Source: SIG291 sp045543455 (GTDB taxonomy: Bacteria > Bacillota > Clostridia > Lachnospirales > Lachnospiraceae). Taken from it: DNA of 53,159 nucleotides. The notes below the pieces were generated by a model. That model was not told the DNA's origin and did no database searches. It saw only the letters and a program-made list of their open reading frames with translations. Both the position numbers and the translations under genes were made by a program. This document shows, piece after piece, positions 7,600 through 16,026 of this stretch (position 1 is the first letter of the stretch; the number at the start of each line of letters is the position of its first letter). The stretch covers positions 1 through 53,159 of the forward strand of contig JAZQMK010000033.1 of NCBI GenBank assembly GCA_045543455.1, read 5' to 3'.

Positions 7600-9164
7600 G
7601 ATAATTCCTCCTCTACTGCTTGATGAATATCACTCTCTGTTAATACAACTAAATCTTCTTCCGACATTTCTGGTAAAACTGCAATACGATCTGCCTGACA
7701 ACAGATTGCAGTTTCAAAAATATTTCTTACCGTACGTGCATTCCCAAAATGCTCCTGTCTGTTTTCGTACATCGCATTAAACTGCTCCAATAACTTCGCT
7801 GACACTTCATCACTGATACAATATCCATTACTTGAACAGAAACGTTCAAATATTTTCAACAAATCATTTCCTTCATAATCCGGGAAATGGAAAAATTTAT
7901 TGAAGCGTGAACGAAGTCCCGGATTGGAATCAATAAATTTATGCATTAATGCATCGTAGCCTGCCACGATTACAACCAAATCATCCCTGTGATCTTCCAT
8001 TCCTTTTAATAGTGTCTCAATAGCTTCTTTACCATAACTATCTTCTCCCTCTCCTGCCAAAGAATATGCTTCATCAATAAAGAGTACACCACCCAAAGCT
8101 TCCTGAATAACCTTTTGAGTCTTAATAGCTGTCTGTCCCAAATATCCAGCTACCAATACACTTCTATCCGTTTCCACAAGCTGTCCCTTTGCTAAAATCC
8201 CCATCTTATAATACAACTGCGCTACCAAACGTGCGATAGTTGTCTTACCGGTACCCGGATTACCTGTGAACACTAAGTGATATGAAATTGTAGGTACTTT
8301 TAAACCCTTTTCCTTTCTAACCTTTGCAACCTTAATAAAGTTCAAGAGACTATGCACATCTTTCTTTACTTTTTCCAGACCAACCAGACTTTCTAACTCC
8401 TGTAACAATTCTTCTAATGTTTTATCATCCGGTGTATTGACTGTTGCATGCTCCATATCATCATTTCCTTTACCAACCTTATTAATAGCATTAATAATCG
8501 CATCAACTTTATCATTTAGATTACTTATGTTATCATTTACCGTTTCAATTCCATCTTCCTCATTGACTTTATTCATTTCAGCAGCTTTTTCATTTACAAA
8601 TTCCAATAGTCCCGGATACTTTTTCTTAGTATCATTTTTTAAATATTCCTGCTCTTTTTTCTCTGATTTATAATAACCTTTCTCATTGAGCACCGTGATA
8701 TGACTATCAGGATTAAATGTTGGCTTAAAATCGCCATCTGTTGACTTTAGGCAATGTTCACTTAATGTATCAGTTATCTTTGTCCAACAATCCGCTTCAA
8801 GTATTGTAAAATCTCCATTTATCAATGCAACCGCAGCCAAAAAGTCTCCGATACAATTGATAATCTCTTTCTGCTGAGCAGGCACATCAATTACCTTCAA
8901 AAAAATAGGTATCAGAACTTCGCGTTTTTCTTCACCACAACAAGACATAGCAGTAACAATCTGTTCCATAGTATACTCTGTTCCAGTTAATATACTAATT
9001 GCCTCACCATATTCTTTTGAGTAAAACGAGTTACATGCCCACATACGCAAGCTGATACATAGAAGAAACTTTTCAATCATCACCTTATCAGCACTAGGAT
9101 TATATTGACAAACTGCATTTATCACTTTATCATAACTACTTTTTAGTTCTTGAAATTTATCCAT
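7593..9164 (-). CDS. CbbX/SpoVK-family AAA+ ATPase with N-terminal TerB-like helical domain
   Basis: The product has 523 residues. The C-terminal half begins LEELLQELESLVGLEKVKKDV, the usual lead-in of CbbX/SpoVK ATPases. It contains Walker A GNPGTGKTT near residue 303, Walker B GVLFIDEAYSL near 365, and a sensor/arginine-finger region NPGLRSRFNKFFHF near 420. Family members are hexameric remodelling ATPases, such as the rubisco activase CbbX and EccA of type VII secretion. Residues 1-140 are all-helical and resemble TerB-like or tellurite-resistance-associated folds (weak). A low-complexity acidic linker follows (about 190-240). It is the first gene of the operon with the J-like and HIRAN genes. 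Confidence 0.85.
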   Translation of the reverse strand: MDKFQELKSSYDKVINAVCQYNPSADKVMIEKFLLCISLRMWACNSFYSKEYGEAISILTGTEYTMEQIVTAMSCCGEEKREVLIPIFLKVIDVPAQQKEIINCIGDFLAAVALINGDFTILEADCWTKITDTLSEHCLKSTDGDFKPTFNPDSHITVLNEKGYYKSEKKEQEYLKNDTKKKYPGLLEFVNEKAAEMNKVNEEDGIETVNDNISNLNDKVDAIINAINKVGKGNDDMEHATVNTPDDKTLEELLQELESLVGLEKVKKDVHSLLNFIKVAKVRKEKGLKVPTISYHLVFTGNPGTGKTTIARLVAQLYYKMGILAKGQLVETDRSVLVAGYLGQTAIKTQKVIQEALGGVLFIDEAYSLAGEGEDSYGKEAIETLLKGMEDHRDDLVVIVAGYDALMHKFIDSNPGLRSRFNKFFHFPDYEGNDLLKIFERFCSSNGYCISDEVSAKLLEQFNAMYENRQEHFGNARTVRNIFETAICCQADRIAVLPEMSEEDLVVLTESDIHQAVEEELSC

Positions 9165-9390
9165 TTTCGCCTCCTGAAACTCCAGTATAAACGAAGCTCT
9201 TAATTTGTATTCTATAAATTTAATTATACCAAAAATAATTTCTATATTCCATCAAATTTTTAGTACCTCCCCAATCCTCCCCCTTGTACTTATATAAAAT
9301 CTTGACACAGCACAATTTCCCTATTAAACTAAATCTACCACAATACTTATACTAGAGTGAATTTAAAAACTACGAGGAGAAATATGTTAG

Positions 9391-10665
9391 ATGAACAGTG
9401 AGACGAAAAGTTTTAATAGAGAAGTACAAAAGCATGGTAAAAGGTTACTCATTTTTTTAAAATGGATTGCCATTGCAGGGATTATAGGTATAACTGTAGG
9501 TCTGGTTGGTACAGCATTTTACTATGGATTACATTTTGTGACAGATTTTAGAAATGCTAATCCGATGATAATATTGGGTTTGCCATTTGGTGGTCTTTTG
9601 ATTGTATTTTTGTATCATGTGGCTAAAAGAGATGATGACTGCGGAACTAATAGCGTGATTGCCGCGGTTAGATCAGAAGAAAAGCTTAGATTTAGGACAG
9701 CGCCATTGATTTTTGTGGGTAGCTTAATCACACATTTATTTGGAGGTTCTTCAGGCCGTGAGGGAGCTGCGTTGCAGATAGGCGGAAGTATTGCTAATGG
9801 CATCGGCAAGGTACTTCGCTTAAATGAAAAAGACATACAGGTGGCAGTTATGTGCGGTATGAGTGCTTGTTTTGCAGCACTTTTTGGAACTCCTATTGCA
9901 GCTACTTTCTTTGCAATGGAAGTGGTAAGTGTAGGTATTATGTATTATTCAGCATTGATTCCATGCGTATGTTCTAGCTTAATTGCTATAGAGATTGCCA
10001 AGTTTTTTGGAATAGGTAGCGAGGCTATGACCATTGCTTATATACCTGATTTTACTATGATAAGCGCCGGCAAAATTGTAGTGATATCTATTTTATGTGC
10101 TGCGCTTAGTATTGTATTTTGCATTACTATGCATGCTGCGTCAGAACATACGAAGAAATGGGTGCCTAATGCATATTTGAGAATCTTTTTGTTTGGTATA
10201 TTGATAGTTGCAATACAATTTTTAACAGGCTCTAAGGATTATTTGGGAGCTGGAATGGAAGTCATTGAACGCACTATGCATGGTGAGGTAAATGCTGAAG
10301 CATTTATCTTAAAGCTAGTGTTAACTGCACTTACTCTTGGTGTGGGATTTAAGGGTGGCGAAATTGTGCCTTCTTTCTTTGTAGGAGCTACATTTGGATG
10401 TTTACTAGGACATCTTTTGGGGATTTCACCATCTATATGTGCTGCCGTAGGTATGATAGCATTATTCTGTGGCGTTACTAACAGCCCAGTCACTTCGGTT
10501 TTTCTGGGTATTGAAATATTTGGTATGAATGGAATTAACTATATATTGATTGGTGTTGCAGTAAGTTATATGCTGTCGGGATATTATAGCCTTTATAACT
10601 CTCAGAAGATTATGTATTCAAAATTTGATGCAGAATATAGAGGACATATGTGGAACAACAAGTAA
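9391..10665 (+). CDS. ClC-family anion channel or transporter
   Basis: The protein has 424 residues and about ten hydrophobic segments. It carries the ClC filter motifs: CGTNSVI (~87) in the GSGIP position, GREGAALQIGG (~121) for GREGP, and GGEIVPSFFVGATFG (~325) for GKFxP. The glutamate of GREG, the gating or exchange residue, is kept. The divergent filter loops recall the fluoride-exporting ClC group, but subtype cannot be settled by eye. ATG 9391 follows GAGGAG; an earlier ATG at 9384 gives only a five-codon frame. It is transcribed away from the AAA+ operon and its stop is 29 bases before the ABC exporter start, so the two are probably co-transcribed. Confidence 0.9.
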   Translation: MNSETKSFNREVQKHGKRLLIFLKWIAIAGIIGITVGLVGTAFYYGLHFVTDFRNANPMIILGLPFGGLLIVFLYHVAKRDDDCGTNSVIAAVRSEEKLRFRTAPLIFVGSLITHLFGGSSGREGAALQIGGSIANGIGKVLRLNEKDIQVAVMCGMSACFAALFGTPIAATFFAMEVVSVGIMYYSALIPCVCSSLIAIEIAKFFGIGSEAMTIAYIPDFTMISAGKIVVISILCAALSIVFCITMHAASEHTKKWVPNAYLRIFLFGILIVAIQFLTGSKDYLGAGMEVIERTMHGEVNAEAFILKLVLTALTLGVGFKGGEIVPSFFVGATFGCLLGHLLGISPSICAAVGMIALFCGVTNSPVTSVFLGIEIFGMNGINYILIGVAVSYMLSGYYSLYNSQKIMYSKFDAEYRGHMWNNK

Positions 10666-10694
10666 ATAGAACTATTTTTAAAGGAGCTGTTTCA

Positions 10695-12419
10695 ATGAAA
10701 ATGCTATGGAAACTTACAAAAGAAGCTACCCGTTACAAAGGACTTTACATTATTGCAATTTTGTCAACACTTCTGTTGACGGGCGTTAATCTTGCCGCAC
10801 CAAAGGTACTTTCTACAATGACTGGCATTGTTGGAAGCGGTATGGATGATGCAAAGCTTCAACAAATCCGCAATCTGGCAATTATACTTTTGGCCCTTTA
10901 TCTATTGCGTATCGTATTTAGATTTCTCAGTAACTATCTTGCCCACAAGGCTGCCTGGTATCTGGTTGGCGATCTTCGCGACAGAATGTATTCCAAACTG
11001 CAAAGTCTGGATTTAGGATTCTTTCACGATAAACAAACCGGCGATTTGATGAGCAGAATTGTAAATGATACCAGAGACTTTGAGCTTTTGTATGCACATA
11101 TGATACCCGATATGATTACTAACATTGTAACCTTTGTGGGTGTATTAACCATTCTTCTTGTAATTGATTGGAAACTGGCACTTATTACCTGCTGCCCGAT
11201 TCCTTTAATACTTATCTCAGGCGTTATATTTGCCAAGAAAGTAAGACCATTTTTTAAGGTTTCACAAAAAATTATGGGCAAATTAAATGCTAAATTACAA
11301 GACAATTTGTCCGGGCTTCACGAAATTCAATCCTTTGGGCAAGAATCCCAAGAAGCTAAGCTCGTTAGCGAAAATAATTTTGAACAAGTTCGCGCAATGC
11401 TCCGCGCCCTAAAGGCCAGTGCTCTGTTTCATCCTAGCGTAGAATTTATTTCCTCAATCGGAACTGTCTTAGTAGTTTTTGTGGGAGGATATCTGGCATA
11501 TATGGGACAACTGTCCGTTGAAGATATTGTTGCATTTGTACTGTATCTGTCATTGTTTTACGCACCTATTTCCGGACTTGCAAGCTGGCTTGAAAATCTC
11601 CAGCAGTCCTTAGCCGGAGCCGAGCGTGTTACCTTGATTTTAGATACACCTTCTGCCATCGAAGACAAGGCCAACGCAAAGACCTTAGGTACCGTGACAG
11701 GAGAAATAAGTTTTCAAAATGTTTCATTTCACTATAGCAACAAGGTTCCTGTTTTAAAAAATATTTCATTTAAATGTAAACCTGGAATGATGGTTGCCCT
11801 TGTAGGTCCAACAGGTGTCGGAAAAACTACAATAACTCAATTAATTTCCAGATTCTACGATCCTGTGCAGGGCGAAATTCTCGTAGACGGCAATAACCTT
11901 AAAGATGTAACCTTAGAAAGCTTACGACAAAACATTTCTCCAGTTTTACAAGATACATTTTTGTTTAATGGCTCTATCGCAGAAAATATCGCTTATGCTA
12001 AGCCAGATGCCAGCCGTGAAGAAATTGTAGCAGCCGCAAAGGCCGCCAACATACACGAAGACATCTTACATATGCCAGAGGCATACGATACACAAGTGGG
12101 TGAGCGTGGTCTTCGCCTCTCTGGAGGTCAAAAACAGCGTATCGCTATAGCCAGAGCCATCCTTCGTCAAGCTCCTATCATCATTCTTGATGAAGCTACT
12201 GCCTCTGTGGACGTTGAAACTGAAAGACAAATTCAGTCAGCAATCAACAATATGGCGGGCAAACGTACCATAATCGCCATCGCCCACAGACTTTCAACCA
12301 TAAAAAATGCCGACATAATTTTGGTTATTCACGAAGGCGAAATCAAAGAACAAGGAACACATTCCCAGCTTATGGAACTTAATGGACTCTATGCACGCAT
12401 GCTTAAAGCCCAGTCATAA
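10695..12419 (+). CDS. ABC exporter, fused membrane and ATPase domains
   Basis: From ATG 10695, nine bases behind AAAGGAG, the product has 574 residues. Six membrane segments occupy about 1-320 in the type IV exporter layout. The nucleotide-binding domain has Walker A GPTGVGKTT (~372), Q-loop, signature LSGGQKQR (~474), Walker B IIILDEAT and H-loop IAHRLS. Such half-transporters of the MdlB/BmrA/LmrA type pump lipids, peptides or drugs as dimers. An in-frame ATG at 10650 inside the ClC gene lacks a ribosome binding site. The last ~130 codons recur in diverged form at 23835-24224, so the 3' end of this gene marks one end of an acquired island. Confidence 0.93.
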   Translation: MKMLWKLTKEATRYKGLYIIAILSTLLLTGVNLAAPKVLSTMTGIVGSGMDDAKLQQIRNLAIILLALYLLRIVFRFLSNYLAHKAAWYLVGDLRDRMYSKLQSLDLGFFHDKQTGDLMSRIVNDTRDFELLYAHMIPDMITNIVTFVGVLTILLVIDWKLALITCCPIPLILISGVIFAKKVRPFFKVSQKIMGKLNAKLQDNLSGLHEIQSFGQESQEAKLVSENNFEQVRAMLRALKASALFHPSVEFISSIGTVLVVFVGGYLAYMGQLSVEDIVAFVLYLSLFYAPISGLASWLENLQQSLAGAERVTLILDTPSAIEDKANAKTLGTVTGEISFQNVSFHYSNKVPVLKNISFKCKPGMMVALVGPTGVGKTTITQLISRFYDPVQGEILVDGNNLKDVTLESLRQNISPVLQDTFLFNGSIAENIAYAKPDASREEIVAAAKAANIHEDILHMPEAYDTQVGERGLRLSGGQKQRIAIARAILRQAPIIILDEATASVDVETERQIQSAINNMAGKRTIIAIAHRLSTIKNADIILVIHEGEIKEQGTHSQLMELNGLYARMLKAQS

Positions 12420-12424
12420 TAATC

Positions 12425-12455
12425 CTGGCCACCGGCTTAGCCGGTGGTTTTTTCT
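12425..12455 (+). terminator. Rho-independent terminator of the ClC-ABC unit
   Basis: CCACCGGC-TTA-GCCGGTGG is followed by TTTTTT, directly after the ABC exporter stop. It forms a strong eight-base-pair stem with a three-base loop. Confidence 0.9.
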
Positions 12456-12530
12456 GCGGCTATAGGCCGCTATTCAGTACTTCCCTCGAAAAAGTTCGCC
12501 TTCCGCACTGCGGTCACAGGTTGGCTCTAA

Positions 12531-12992
12531 CTACATACTGCCAGCTTTTGTTTTAATTTTGTATATTGTATATATAATTATGTATATCAACGAAATCGGC
12601 AATATTGGGACATACAAGCTAAAAAATTCTCCCAAAAATCCCATATCATATTTCATCGCCTCAAATCCATAATAAGTAACCATTTCTCTCTCAAACCAAC
12701 CACCTTCATTGATAGCTGTACCAAAGAAAAATGCATTCACTCCCTCAAGCAAATATACAATCCAACACGCAATTGCAACACTAAAAATCACACCTGCCGC
12801 ACCTACCTTTTTCGCCTTCAGACTCATAATATAATAAATCTGATATGTCACACACACCACCAATATCAAAGTTGCCAATATAAAGTTGTTCATCCATACA
12901 TTCTCATTCTTTAAAATACTCATTACAAGTATGCATACAAGAGGTAGTAGGGATATTATAAATATTAGGGGCTTGATTGTTGTTTTTTTCAT
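12531..12992 (-). CDS. Small integral membrane protein, function unknown
   Basis: The product has 153 residues with four hydrophobic segments (about 8-27, 34-54, 66-86 and 122-146) and a larger outside loop (about 88-118) containing FFFGTAINEGGWFEREM. No family was recognised. The ATG follows AGGAGG. It is the first gene inside the presumed island next to the exporter and stands alone between two terminators. No catalytic or binding motif was visible. Confidence 0.7.
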   Translation of the reverse strand: MKKTTIKPLIFIISLLPLVCILVMSILKNENVWMNNFILATLILVVCVTYQIYYIMSLKAKKVGAAGVIFSVAIACWIVYLLEGVNAFFFGTAINEGGWFEREMVTYYGFEAMKYDMGFLGEFFSLYVPILPISLIYIIIYTIYKIKTKAGSM

Positions 12993-13055
12993 AGGTTCCT
13001 CCTTTATGAGTTATAGTTTTAGTATAGCATAGGCTGGGGAGAATTTAAAGAGGAG

Positions 13056-13090
13056 TAAAAAGAGCATCACACTAAATGACGCTCTTTCAT
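13056..13090 (-). terminator. Terminator of the XRE-ImmA gene
   Basis: AAAGAGC (13087-13081) and GCTCTTT (13065-13059) on the minus strand form a stem extended by partial pairing, followed by TTTAC, just after the stop at 13096. Confidence 0.75.
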
Positions 13091-13095
13091 ATATG

Positions 13096-14196
13096 TTAGG
13101 CTAAATGATCCAATTCTATCTTTTCTTTAAGTTTTGAACATCTATTTTGAGGAATAATCTTGTCGTGTTGCAATCTGCCTGCAACAATGCCCGGATGTAT
13201 TCCAATAGCCTTTGCAAATGCTATTATTTCATCATCAGAAGTGTATTTTGTTGGTGCAAATTTCTTCAATTCAGCTGGCGGAATCAAATAGTTAGTAGCA
13301 AAATTATCAGCTTCCTCTTCCAAGCGATTATTAGCCTCTATCATCTCTTGCTCATTGTAACTTACAAATACTGTTTTTACTTTTCGTTGGAATACGTGTT
13401 TTATTTCATGGAAAAGCGAAAACCAAAATTTATCTGCAGCAAGTCCTCTATTATTCATTGCCAAAACTACTCGCTCGTCATTTATCCACTTTACCGCTCC
13501 ATTAACACCCGAATTTTTCAAATGTGGTAGCAACACAAATGCTACGCCACACTGTGCAAATATTTCTTCCATTCGTGGAAGAAATACTTCCGGTTTTTGA
13601 ACTGTCATACCACGCAATTCTGGCAAATAAGATTTTAATTTTTCTGCATCATAGGCTTTAGTTTCTATTCTTTGTGAATAATTGATTGCTGTTTGAATCC
13701 ATGCTCTTGAATTGATAACATTCTTTTCACTGATTTTAGACACTCCAGTCCTATAATTCACAAGAAAATCCTGTTCTAACATAATGCGCAAATCTGCAAT
13801 TTTAAAATATCTGCACAAATTTGAAACCTTTTCTCTAACATTTTTTGTAAGTGGCAACCCTACCACTTCAACAAAATAAGTATAATCTATAACCTTTACA
13901 ACTTCTTCTTGTTCATCAAAATCTTTAGCTTGTTGAATCTCTATCAACTTTTGATCATAACTGCTTTGCAAATTCAACCACACATCCACACTAGTTCCTA
14001 ACATAACGGACAATTTCTTTGCTAAATCATTGGAAATATTTGCTTGACCATTTAACAAGTAGCTAAGTGTTTTGGCAGTTGTTCCCATTCTTGTAGCAAA
14101 CTCTGCTTGACTCATTTCCATATCTTCAATAATATCCGCAATATAGTATCCTGGATGAAATGCCACAATATCTTTGTATTCTTTTATGTTATTCAT
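13096..14196 (-). CDS. HigA-like XRE regulator fused to an ImmA/IrrE metallopeptidase
   Basis: The product has 366 residues. Residues 12-80 (HPGYYIADIIEDMEMSQAEF, then MGTTAKTLSYLLNGQANIS) are a HigA-type helix-turn-helix. The C-terminal part has the zinc-peptidase motif HEIKH near residue 260 and EEEADNFATNYLIPP near 290, the usual ImmA/IrrE pair of sites. Such fusions cleave or sense repressors in mobile elements and some toxin-antitoxin loci. No HigB-like toxin gene lies on either side, so it is an orphan. ATG 14196 follows AGAGGTG. A palindrome just behind its -10 box suggests autoregulation. Confidence 0.85.
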   Translation of the reverse strand: MNNIKEYKDIVAFHPGYYIADIIEDMEMSQAEFATRMGTTAKTLSYLLNGQANISNDLAKKLSVMLGTSVDVWLNLQSSYDQKLIEIQQAKDFDEQEEVVKVIDYTYFVEVVGLPLTKNVREKVSNLCRYFKIADLRIMLEQDFLVNYRTGVSKISEKNVINSRAWIQTAINYSQRIETKAYDAEKLKSYLPELRGMTVQKPEVFLPRMEEIFAQCGVAFVLLPHLKNSGVNGAVKWINDERVVLAMNNRGLAADKFWFSLFHEIKHVFQRKVKTVFVSYNEQEMIEANNRLEEEADNFATNYLIPPAELKKFAPTKYTSDDEIIAFAKAIGIHPGIVAGRLQHDKIIPQNRCSKLKEKIELDHLA

Positions 14197-14221
14197 AACG
14201 GTTAGACACCTCTTTATTTTG

Positions 14222-14269
14222 TTACCTTTTTGGTAATAAAATTATAGCATACAACCAATTGAAAGTAAA
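14222..14269 (-). promoter_or_regulatory. Promoter and probable operator of the XRE-ImmA gene
   Basis: On the minus strand TTTACT (14269-14264), 17 bases and TATAAT (14246-14241) form a promoter. Immediately downstream TTACC-N5-GGTAA (14236-14222) is a perfect five-base inverted repeat covering the transcription start, a position fit for repression by the encoded XRE protein. Confidence 0.65.
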
Positions 14270-14276
14270 GAACATA

Positions 14277-14313
14277 AAAATACCGACGAAATTACATTGT
14301 AACCTCATCGGTA
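14277..14313 (-). terminator. Terminator of the 14333-14602 gene or the MTase unit
   Basis: TACCGA (14313-14308) pairs with TCGGTA (14286-14281) on the minus strand, with more pairing inside, followed by TTTTTATG. Confidence 0.75.
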
Positions 14314-14332
14314 TGATATTTAATTAATCTGT

Positions 14333-14602
14333 CTATTTCAAATTAACAAAGTTAGCAAACGTTTTTAATGCATTAATACATATCTTATTCGATCGCATTC
14401 CTATATCTTCATAAATACCACCATAATCATACTTCGGTATAATATAATGAATTTCTTTAGCTAACTGTACTATTGTTATGTCTTCATTTTTACAAACTAA
14501 TTCGATTCTATTACAATAACTATACACTGTACTCTTTCTTCCAGATTTTGTATACTCCGAAAAACCTTGTTCTACTAAATACTTATAAAATTGATCTAGC
14601 AT
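14333..14602 (-). CDS. Small helical protein next to the methyltransferase, unknown function
   Basis: The product is 89 residues from ATG 14602, which follows GGAGAG; an earlier in-frame ATG at 14623 has no good ribosome binding site. The pattern QFYKYLVEQGFSEYTKSGRK, then a tyrosine-rich helix, then IGMRSNKICINALKTFANFV, resembles the N-terminal helical domain attached to some restriction enzymes and the core-binding part of recombinases (weak). It also resembles the product of 21453-21752. It lies 49 bases behind the C5 methyltransferase stop and is probably on the same transcript. Confidence 0.65.
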   Translation of the reverse strand: MLDQFYKYLVEQGFSEYTKSGRKSTVYSYCNRIELVCKNEDITIVQLAKEIHYIIPKYDYGGIYEDIGMRSNKICINALKTFANFVNLK

Positions 14603-14651
14603 ATTGTGCTCTCCTTCAAACATTATTCCTATTACTTAATCCAACTACTAC

Positions 14652-15932
14652 CTATATTTCATTCTCCTTCAACGCATACTCAACAGCCAAACCTATTGCT
14701 CTACCCAATAACGGAGGTACAGCATTACCTATTTGTACCAATTGCCATTTCTTCGTTCCCTTAAATATAAAATCATCTGGAAAAGACTGTAATGCAGCTA
14801 ATTCTCTTGGTGTAAGTACACGTGGTAATTTAGGATGAAGATTTACACCTCCATGATTCTCTTTTACTGTACACGAAGGCTTATCCCACGGAGACTTTTT
14901 CCAAGCATCTGAATAATTTCCATATAAACTCATTCCTTCAGGAACTGAAGATATTCTTTGCTTCATTTCCTCTGTATGCCTACTAAAAATATGGTTAATG
15001 CTCTTATCTTCATCAAGATTCATAAATCTTTCTATTTCTTCACCCAGTGTTTTATATGTCTCCATAAATGGCTTAGGATGGTAATTAGTTCCACCAATCC
15101 GATTACCTACAAAAATCACTCTTCTTCTTGTTTGAGCCACACCGTAATCCGCACTATTAAGAACTGTAACATTTATCTCATAACCAATCTTCTTATAATC
15201 GCTGATAATCTTTTCCTCTATTTTTCCATTTAGCATAGAACGGAGACCTTCAACATTCTCCATAACAATATACTCTGGTTTTATATGAGCAACTATTTTT
15301 AACATTTCACGGTATAGGCTATTTCGTTCATCAGTAACAACTCTATTACCAGCTAAGCTAAAACCTTGACATGGGAAACCACCCACCAACAAATGAATAT
15401 GTCTGTCACCAATACTTGCATAAAGTGCTTCTTTTGCCTCATCTGTTGTTATATCTCTAGTTTCTACATCTTCTTTAAATTTCTTTTTCTGAACAAAATT
15501 ATACTTATATGTTTCAACAGCTTGGGGCATAATTTCTACAGATGCAACTGGTGTAAATCCAGCCATAGTAAGCCCACAGCTCAATCCTCCTGCACCTGAA
15601 AAAAGATCAACAAAATTGTATCCATTTCTTGCTTTGGAATGCTTCCATCCGTTATACTTATCCTTTGTGCATTTCTCTTCTACATCCACCCAATTGACAT
15701 TATCATTGTAAACATTCGATGTATTACTTCCCATTATCGCAAATGTTTCTCTATCATTATCCTCTTCACAATCTCCCGATTCAATCCATCTATCATAGTC
15801 CTCTGGAACAATTCTCCATTTATTCTGAATTCTTGTAGCAATAAGCTTCTTTGCAGCAATATGCCTCCTTATTGTTTTCTGGCTTTTCCCTGTCTTATCT
15901 GCAATTTCTTGAATAGTATAATACTTTGACAT
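14652..15932 (-). CDS. DNA (cytosine-5) methyltransferase with N-terminal helix-turn-helix
   Basis: The product has 426 residues. Residues 1-52 are an excisionase/MerR-like winged helix (YYTIQEIADKTGKSQKTIRR, then KWRIVPEDYDRWI). The catalytic part shows C5-methyltransferase motif I FVDLFSGAGGLS (~106), motif IV GGFPCQGFS with the catalytic cysteine (~187), motif VI ENVEGL, motif VIII QTRRRVIFVG, motif IX LTPRELAALQSFPDDF and motif X QIGNAVPP. It modifies cytosine in a target sequence that cannot be read from the protein. The HTH may let it control its own transcription and that of the restriction gene, as in the M.EcoRII/M.SsoII group. The restriction gene lies directly upstream, under its own promoter. 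Confidence 0.93.
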   Translation of the reverse strand: MSKYYTIQEIADKTGKSQKTIRRHIAAKKLIATRIQNKWRIVPEDYDRWIESGDCEEDNDRETFAIMGSNTSNVYNDNVNWVDVEEKCTKDKYNGWKHSKARNGYNFVDLFSGAGGLSCGLTMAGFTPVASVEIMPQAVETYKYNFVQKKKFKEDVETRDITTDEAKEALYASIGDRHIHLLVGGFPCQGFSLAGNRVVTDERNSLYREMLKIVAHIKPEYIVMENVEGLRSMLNGKIEEKIISDYKKIGYEINVTVLNSADYGVAQTRRRVIFVGNRIGGTNYHPKPFMETYKTLGEEIERFMNLDEDKSINHIFSRHTEEMKQRISSVPEGMSLYGNYSDAWKKSPWDKPSCTVKENHGGVNLHPKLPRVLTPRELAALQSFPDDFIFKGTKKWQLVQIGNAVPPLLGRAIGLAVEYALKENEI

Positions 15933-15956
15933 AATAACGCTCCTCTAGAACAAGTG

Positions 15957-16013
15957 TTTGTCTACTTTACATGTTTATATGTCCAGTTTACATGATACAT
16001 TCTTGCTTGTCAA
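15957..16013 (-). promoter_or_regulatory. Methyltransferase promoter with two direct-repeat operator candidates
   Basis: On the minus strand TTGACA (16013-16008), 17 bases and TAAACT (15990-15985) form the promoter. Two similar boxes follow in direct orientation, ATGTAAACTGGACAT (15993-15979) and ATGTAAAGTAGACAA (15972-15958), 21 bases apart, that is about two helical turns. The first covers the -10 box. The core CTGGACA recurs in the restriction gene promoter. Confidence 0.55.
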
Positions 16014-16026
16014 TCACTTTCTGATA

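Noticed and set aside
9300..9390. Fluoride riboswitch before the ClC gene
   Set aside because: The ClC filter is atypical and a crcB motif was looked for, but none of its conserved blocks is present upstream.
9384..9401. Five-codon leader peptide MLDEQ before the ClC gene
   Set aside because: It overlaps the real start at 9391 and has no sign of regulatory function; chance is enough to explain it.
13096..14196. HigBA toxin-antitoxin pair
   Set aside because: The HigA-like domain is fused to a peptidase and no HigB-like gene lies on either side.
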